Assembly: GCA_946807835.1 (NCBI GenBank)
Contig: OX327710.1
Coordinates: 17,224,501-17,288,500, forward strand
Direction: 5' to 3'
Source of the DNA: Ailanthus altissimus
Lineage: Eukaryota; Streptophyta; Magnoliopsida; Sapindales; Simaroubaceae
DNA length: 64,000 bases
Shown: in pieces, positions 57,539 through 64,000 of the stretch
How positions within the stretch are numbered: the stretch's first letter is position 1
Layout: every line of letters starts with the position of its first letter
Notes under the pieces: model-generated
Told to the model about the DNA's origin: nothing
Databases searched by the model: none
What the model saw: only the letters and a program-made list of their open reading frames with translations
Translations under genes and position numbers: made by a program

Positions 57539-57935
57539 CTAGGATAGCTTATAAAGCTTGACATCTTCTAACTAAATAGACGTGCATTTTAGGTGAAGGA
57601 AGCTTGCGTAAAACCTAAAGACAATAATATCTACTTGGTTATTGGGCTAAGTGTTATAGATGGTCTCAGAGAAGGCTCACGAACCGATGTGTAGATCGGC
57701 TGACCCTTACAGGGATGCGGGGTTCTAAAGGAGAGAAAATTGTCACATTCTACATCACTTATGAAAATGAGTCTGGGATAGCTTACAAGGCTTAATCTCC
57801 TCTAACTAAGTAGATACGCATTTTAGGTAAAAACGCTTGTCTAAATCCCAAAAGCAAATCCATAAAGGTAAAAGACATGTTGAAACTCAAAGCAAACAAT
57901 ATCTACTTAGTTGTTAAGTTAAATGTTATAGCATT

Positions 57936-59181
57936 AGATTTAGTATATTTTTGTTTATTTACTGAAAGAAAGATGTCTCAATTATTTCAAAATGATCTGC
58001 TTTTTGTCTGCTTACACAGTATGAAAATCAGTGAATATCAAGTGTTACAAAAAAAAAAAAAAGACTAAAGTTTGCTGACTTAATTTTGCAGAATTAATTG
58101 GAATAGCACATGATATTTCTTCGTATTAATAAACATTAAGTTACGGCCAACAGATTATAATTGTCATGGAGTTTGTGGGTTTGTATTTGATATTCAATGT
58201 TAAGTTCGTAAACCGTTGAGTTGCAGGTACTGGATGCATTTGAATCACTGGGTTTTGGTGGTTTAAGAGTCATCCTGCCATGGCATTTTGTGTTATCAAC
58301 ATCAAAATTTGAATTATAGGTGAGTATTTAATTGGTGATGTTGTTAATTCCATTGAAACTAGAAACTTATATATACACTGTCACTGCAGAAAAATCTAAG
58401 AGTACCTGTAATACAATTGAATTAGAATGAAGAATTTTACAAGTTATATAGTATAGTAACTGTTTTCTTCTTATAACCTATCTTCACACGCTAAACTTCT
58501 TAGAAATGCATTATGATTAACTTAGCCGTACATGCATTTATTGAAATTTTTCTAAGTGTAGAATGTACGTCCTTGCAACATTTATTCTGCCAAAACCTTG
58601 GGCCTTCACCATAAGTGTAGTAGGTGGGAATTGGCGAGTGTTTTAGTTGTTTCCGGTAGATGCCTTACCCTCCTGGGAAGCCAGTAAAGATTAGATTGTC
58701 GTTATGGTACTTGATTTAATTAAATATGTGGGGAACCAGTGTGCAGGAATACTGGACCATATACGTATAAGGCACAATGGTGCAGGAAAGTGAGACTTTC
58801 CATAATATAATTATACGAGTCTGTAGTGTGACGATTGGTTCAACGGGTAAGAATTAAAAAGATTCTATCTGCAGTGAAGAAGAAATTTTTTCTTGATCTT
58901 CAAATTCATTTCTTAAAGGATAGAGGGCAAATATTGGTCTTACAATGATCCAGTTACCCTTGAAGAAAAGTAGGACGCAGGCTACAGCTACTGTGATTTT
59001 TATTTTATCATGCAGAGCATTTATTTGAAAAATGCAAAATTTTTGAGCTTGTTAGAAGCAGAGTGAAACTTAATGAATGTTCTTTTTTTCCTGTAGCCCT
59101 TGTTATTGTTCATAGTTGGAAAATCTGTTTCAGCAATTTGCAGGCTTACTAGTTATTGGAGTTCAATTTTACTAGAGCAAT
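57936..59181. other. Host DNA downstream of the TRIM array
   Basis: No firm gene. A stretch after GTTGCAG at about 58227 stays open for 31 codons to a TAG at 58319; it could be a last exon of the GET2-like gene, but nothing supports it beyond an AG acceptor. A C/G-richer stretch near 58600-58700 was examined and not recognised. Confidence 0.35.
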
Positions 59182-59995
59182 TGTTGGAAAAAACTGCTGT
59201 TCATTTACTTTTGTGCCGAACAATGATTTGCAGTTAATAATTATGTTGAGATTTTTTGTGCGAAAGTCTTCACCTATAAATATTAAAGAATTAAAAAAAA
59301 TTACGTAACAATAATAGAAATAATAATTAAACGCACAAAACACAAGAATATATGTAGTTCGACAATTTGTTTATGTTCACAGTAAATTACGAGATTCTAA
59401 CTTCTTTTATTACTTAATGATCATAAAGATCACTCAAGGGAATACAATTAATACAACAATAGAATAAGCTCTCCAAATATCTGTACAGTACTCTCTTGCG
59501 CACTCAACACTTAAGCACTCCTTGCGCACTCAAGCGCTCAACGAGCTCTCTATTCGATACTCTCTTTGATGCTCTCTCATGCATCCATAATACATATTGA
59601 TGCTTCTCTCTAAGCTTGCCACCTTAATTGCATAGTAAGAGTTTATATAGGTTCTAAGACAACCCTGAAAATCTTTATATCTACTTAAGATAAGAGTCTA
59701 CATATGTAAGAGTTCAAAATTGATTTAAAAAGGCAAAATTGTGCTTAAAACGGAAACTTGGCGTCACGGCACCCAACCACTGCTAGGTTCGACGCCACAA
59801 CCTAGCTGCCTTAGGGCCACAGCCCTAAGGCCTAGAAATGGCCTCCTCGCATTTCTAGACCCCTTTACACTTTTGCCTCTCCATTTTGCTTTAAATCTCA
59901 TTCGTCCATTGTGTTCTCAACTTTATGTTGTCTCTATATTGATTTTTGACTCAAAATCATATTAAAATACGATTCTGAATTACCAAATTCCAACA
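59182..59995 (-). mobile_element. Solo LTR, copia-like
   Basis: 814 bp with 6-bp inverted ends TGTTGG/CCAACA. On the minus strand it holds a GC-rich stretch (59760-59830) followed by a TATA CCTATATAAAC near 59655, the order expected for an LTR promoter. There is no internal region and no clear 5-bp target duplication (GCAAT left, AATTA right). Confidence 0.68.
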
Positions 59996-61878
59996 AATTA
60001 ATTTCATTAGGTGAAGTTTTCCTTTTGAGTTGCCTTGGTATTATGTAGAACATGGAAAAGACTTTTAAGTAGGTGGTTGAAGTCATAGAGACGGAGGACT
60101 CAGTACAATAATTGTAAAACCTACAGAAGAGTCTAAATGTTGTGGTTGGCTCATATAATGCCTGTTTCTGATGAGTGGGCTCTACAAAGATGTTTTACCA
60201 AAAATGTGGTTAACTAAATTATGGTAGCTTGAAACTGAAATTGCCTCTGCTGATTTATTCAAAAGTTGCTTAGACGCCATTGTTGTCTTGTTTTGTGATT
60301 GGCTTGAGAACAGTCAAAAAGAAAATTATGGAAGCATCATATTATAGTGTAGATTATCTCAATCCAATTTCTTTTGAAGTTTTAATTTGTTGTATTCAAG
60401 TTTCTGCCAAAATATCTTGATGGAGCATATTCATTTCCTCGCTAGTCGTCAAATTAAAGAATTAATCACTTCATAATATCTGGCCACTGCCCTCTTAACA
60501 CATATCTAACTCTTTAATGTTTCTGCTCTTACTCGTTAATCATTTGGTTGCTCTTGAGCAAGTATAGTTATAGTCATCATTAAGAAACTGAATTTAATAC
60601 CTATGAAAGCGAAATCATTTATGTATTGGCATTTAGCTTTAGTGGTTGAATGGGTTCGAATTCTGGTAGGCAATCAAGTATACAAGTGCAAAGAACCATT
60701 AAAGAGATTCAACTGCATTGCTGTTGGAAGTTTGTTGGTGCCCAAAACTTTATCCACTGTAGATGTCTACATTCTGATGAGACTTGCAATTGAAGAAATG
60801 AACCATCTATTTTGCTTGAGGAATCTTTGACTTACTTCAAAAGTGCTGCATCCCATTCTCAGCCAAAAAGATTTTTAAGTGCTATAGTGGACCATATTTC
60901 TCGGTTGTGAACCCTCTTAACACATTTGACATTTCTGAAACAATAGCTGCATTTAATAATTTTTAATGAGACAGATTGGCTCTTGAGTAAGAATATAGAG
61001 TTACATATCATACTGTTACCCCACTAACAAGAATCCAATGAAGATAAGTTGCATTACATCCACACAAAAAAAAGAGTAAAGATTAGTGCTATGAAAAAGA
61101 CAGTTCTTGCATGTTCGACTGTTTGCCCATCCCTTGAAGCCTGAGGAGCTGAACCTTAGAACTTAATAAAATTAATTTATGCCTGTAAAAAAATTTCACC
61201 ATTATGTTTATAATATCGTTCAGCACATGCTTGTATGTATATTAATTTCTTGATAATTGACCAGGTGGGTTAGTGCCCATCTATTCCGGGGTCAGGACCA
61301 TCAAATCAACAGGATTTTCATATTATTTGTAGCAGTGAGATTACAGCAGTAGGGGTTTATTATTCTATTTGTATTATCTAATATTTTGACTATTTTTAGC
61401 CCCTAAATGAGCAATTTTTGCCTCTATAAGGTTAAAGAAAAGAAGGCTAACCCATTTCCATTTTCAACTGCCTAAGCTTATTTTATTCTAATTAAGGCAT
61501 TGCTTCAAGCAGCAAAATGATAATCACATATTCTCCATTTGAAGATTAAATCCTGTATCATCATCATCATCCCCACCATCATCAAATGAGTTATCATATT
61601 TCATGTAAAATCTTAAGAAAACAAAATACAGATTATGTACAATCCTTTTTGCTTGTAGTGGATTATTTCAACTTCAATACCATAAAAGTTTATTAAGAGA
61701 AACCCGAGTAACTGCTAAAGCTTCTTTGAGTTACTTATGATCTGAAAGAGAAGAAGAAAAGAAGAAGAAGAGACATTCTTTATATCATATCTAACCTTAA
61801 GAAAAAAAAAAACTTTTAAATAGATTATCAAGAACTATCAAAAACCACGCACCATTTCTTTCTGATTTATATCTTGCA
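59996..61878. other. Intergenic DNA
   Basis: No supported gene. A 75-codon ORF at 60603-60830 resembles nothing I recognise. A TCA/CAT microsatellite lies near 61557-61583 and an AAGAAG tract near 61745-61775. Confidence 0.5.
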
Positions 61879-62226
61879 TCAAGCAACTAATCCACTCTTC
61901 TCAAAAACCCTTGAAGGAACAGCAAATCGAGCTGAAAATGATCGAGAGACGTTGTCCGGATCAGCCCACATGTAGCCCTGATCAAAGTTCTGCCTGTACG
62001 TGTAAGGATCATACGGGGTACGAACATGAGTAGTACTCGATGATGAACAATCGAAAATCCTCTTTTTTTCTCTCATTATCTTCCTCCACAAGATCCTCCA
62101 CCTTGGTGTCTTTGATCTGGTTACCAATCCGTTAAAGGAAAGAATCCGATCATAGCCGTTTTTGACGTAGCTCTGGCACCGGCAGATGTTTTGATTGCCT
62201 GAGTTGCACCAACTGTTAATGTCCAT
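61879..62226 (-). CDS. Small plant-specific protein of unknown function (115 aa)
   Basis: A single-exon ORF starting at ATG 62226-62224 and ending TGA at 61879. A basic central stretch (RWRILWRKIMREKKRIF) is followed by Ser/Thr, then a C-terminal block with VRTPYDPYTYRQNFDQG and a DNVSRSFSARFAVPSRVF ending. This tail layout (PYDP...QNFDQG...SRSFSARFA) recalls a family of small uncharacterised plant proteins; its function is unknown to me. No signal peptide or membrane segment is seen. The N-terminus has several Cys (CNSGNQNICRC). It is intact and has a TATA box upstream, unlike all the surrounding decayed sequence, so it is likely a real host gene. Confidence 0.75.
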   Translation of the reverse strand: MDINSWCNSGNQNICRCQSYVKNGYDRILSFNGLVTRSKTPRWRILWRKIMREKKRIFDCSSSSTTHVRTPYDPYTYRQNFDQGYMWADPDNVSRSFSARFAVPSRVFEKSGLVA

Positions 62227-62354
62227 GGCGATGAGAAGAGCTAGCTAGAGTTGTTGTCACAGATGTGTTCAAAGTTTGTTTTGTGAAACAAAGAGTGCAA
62301 ATGCATGCACTTAGCTATTTACGCAAGGAACTATGGATGTTTTCAAAGTTAAAT

Positions 62355-62367
62355 CTTATATATAAAG
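62355..62367 (-). promoter_or_regulatory. Likely TATA box of the 115-aa gene
   Basis: Minus-strand CTTTATATATAAG lies about 130 bp before the ATG. Confidence 0.55.
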
Positions 62368-62379
62368 TCCTCTACAAGG

Positions 62380-64000
62380 GATTATTCTAAAAAGTAATCC
62401 AATGTGGACATATAATATAATTTTGAAAACCAAAAACAAAGGGTTAACTTTACTTCTAACGAAATTTCAGGGCTTTGCCAGAATTTAATTCTGAAGTTAT
62501 GTGCCATGTGATGGTTTTTATATATATATATTTTTTATGTGCCCATGTGTTTATGCTAGAACTTTGAGGTGGGATTGGAGGGTATGTTAAATGTTAGAAG
62601 GTACTTGAATTGGGTTGATGGGGTTAGATGGGTTTGTTGCTAGCTTGAACTGTATTTGGATTGATATGCATGCACACCTTCTGCCTTTAAAATTTGTTTG
62701 CTTTGTCATTTGGGAAAATTTTATCTACATCTCTCAATTATTGTTACCAATTTTGTTTTTTAAGCTTTACAACATCATCCCACCTCTATTTATGTATAAA
62801 TATAAATTAAATATAATCCTTTCAGAAGAGAATTGATTTCTTCCCGGACGCTTTTGCTTCATTGAAACATACCTAATCCATTAAACTTTCTAGCTCATTG
62901 AAAACACAACTATATTTGTTTGCCGCCCTTAAATTTAACTTAGTAATTTATTTGATTAAAAAGGCCTTTCTTCTGAGCCATTTTGTACTGTTCTTTGTTT
63001 TTAATTTCACGCGCTTGACCATTAAAATATATCCTGAGTCGTGAATTTATTTCAGAAAAAAAGAAGAATAATTTGTTAGTTACCTCTTGTATTTTTGCCA
63101 CTTTCTTTTAATTTTGTAATAAATACCAATTTTTATCTTTTAGAAGAGTAATTTGATCATTTTTAAAAGGAAAATTGATATTAAAAAGAGAAAAGAGAAT
63201 ATTTTAGTATTTATAAAATAATTAAGAAGAAAAGTAATAAAAATGTAAACAATAAGAGTTCATGATTGATTCTTTTGAAAAAAAATAAAAAAGAAAGAAA
63301 AGAGTTGAAGATTAATCATGAATGTCATGACAAGTCATGAATTTCGATCATAACAAATAAGAAGCAGTCACCTCATCCTCTCATTTAACTTTCTACTTCT
63401 CATTATTGTTATCGGTATAATATCTAAAAAGAATAATGTTAATATCTAAAGTTGTATATTAAGTAATAATGTATCAAATAATTATTAATAGTAAAGTAGT
63501 ATAAATTTTAAAATTATTTATTATTTTTAATAATTATTTGATATATTATTATTTAAGATACAATTTAAAATATAAATGTGTAATATTATTTTTAATCTAT
63601 TCTCATTGTCATAATGTCATTATCTAATATAGTAATGGTTTGAATCGGGGTGGCAGAATTTACCACGGAGTTAGGTCTTGTAAGGACCCGCTTTAAATAG
63701 GGAGTAATTCGTATTTTAAGCTGGCTAAGTACTTTTTTTTTTAAAAAAAGTTATCTACATTCTAAATTTAGAAGTATACAATTTACTTACATTATATTTT
63801 TAAATTTTTAATTCTTTTATTTATTAATTAATTATATTTAATATTAAACACTTACTTTTAAATTGGACGGAACTTGTTTGTTGAGAAAAAAAAAGAAGAT
63901 GAAGAGAACCAAACAAAAGAGGTAAATGATTTTATTACTATTTTTAATTTTTTAGTCATCACTTATTTAATTCAAAATTGTTTTTACTTTGTGCTATAGG
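62380..64000. other. AT-rich intergenic DNA
   Basis: No supported gene or transposon. It contains TA runs near 62520, many A/T homopolymers and a weak inverted repeat around 63450-63545 (AATAATTATTAATA and TAATAATTATTTGATATATT phrases), possibly an old miniature element. Confidence 0.45.

Larger units (their letters stand above)
50677..57930 (+). mobile_element. TRIM-like element amplified as a tandem array
   Basis: Six short LTR-like segments (~150-190 bp) alternate with five ~80-bp internal segments. Units start at 50677, 50948, 51177, 51412, 51648 and 57741, each with TGT(C/T)(A/G)(C/G)AT...CA(T/C). Each LTR ends near GGGTGTTA(C/T)A and is followed by a PBS-like GATGGTAT(C/T)A(G/A)AG, then a purine-rich run before the next LTR. 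The whole array is flanked by a perfect GCATT duplication (50672-50676 and 57931-57935), so it is one insertion. Element E sits in the fifth LTR. No coding capacity, as for TRIM elements. Confidence 0.82.

Noticed and set aside
50677..57930. CRISPR-like or satellite interpretation of the ~235-bp repeats
   Set aside because: Each unit has LTR, PBS-like and purine-tract parts and the array has a target duplication, so it is a retroelement multimer.
58560..58700. Possible U1 or other small RNA in a GC-richer stretch
   Set aside because: No U1 5' end (ATACTTACCTG), Sm site with flanking stems, or USE was found.
59177..60000. Target duplication for the solo LTR at 59182
   Set aside because: GCAAT and AATTA share only AAT; not convincing.
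60603..60830. 75-aa ORF as a gene
   Set aside because: No recognisable motif, no promoter, surrounded by stops; likely chance in AT-rich DNA.

Overview
The window looks like nuclear DNA of a flowering plant, most likely a eudicot. It is AT-rich and gene-poor. It carries plant-type spliceosomal snRNA genes with USE (upstream sequence element) and TATA promoters, and it is filled with nested LTR retrotransposons. No bacterial, organellar or CRISPR features were seen. All calls come from reading the sequence; no database was searched.

Region 1 (1 to about 10.7 kb) is an snRNA gene cluster, all on the plus strand. It holds three 195-nt U2 genes (978, 5840, 7516), one full-length U4 gene (4650), a U4 3'-end relic (228), one foldable U5 gene (2792) and a broken U5 (9015-10655). 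The broken U5 is split by a 1524-bp solo LTR flanked by a 5-bp target duplication. Shared flanks show that the array grew by tandem duplication. The simplest reading is an ancestral U4-U2-U5 cassette present about three times, with different members lost in each copy. A truncated LINE sits directly behind the intact U5.

Region 2 (10.7 to 29.6 kb) holds two decayed copia elements, A (10681-16998) and B (17526-29562). A young Ty3/gypsy element C (19773-27166) lies inside the integrase of B. C has LTRs that look identical, an Athila-like PBS and an intact 859-residue Gag-protease ORF, but no reverse transcriptase or integrase.

Region 3 (29.6 to about 58 kb) is a broken host gene that resembles a plant GET2-like membrane protein. 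An 18.9-kb minus-strand copia element D (31210-50079) splits its second coding part. D itself holds a solo LTR of the C family (34590-36009) and a graveyard of a second minus-strand copia family, called X here (36853 to about 49005). Downstream lies a TRIM-like array (50677-57930) of six short LTRs and five internal segments, bounded by a perfect 5-bp duplication. A chromodomain-bearing Ty3/gypsy element E (51684-57538) is inserted in one of its LTRs.

Region 4 (58-64 kb) is mostly intergenic. It holds one solo LTR (59182-59995) and one small, apparently intact minus-strand plant gene of unknown function (61879-62226). The only long intact ORF in the window is the Gag-protease of element C. 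All other retroelement genes are broken by stops, frameshifts or insertions.
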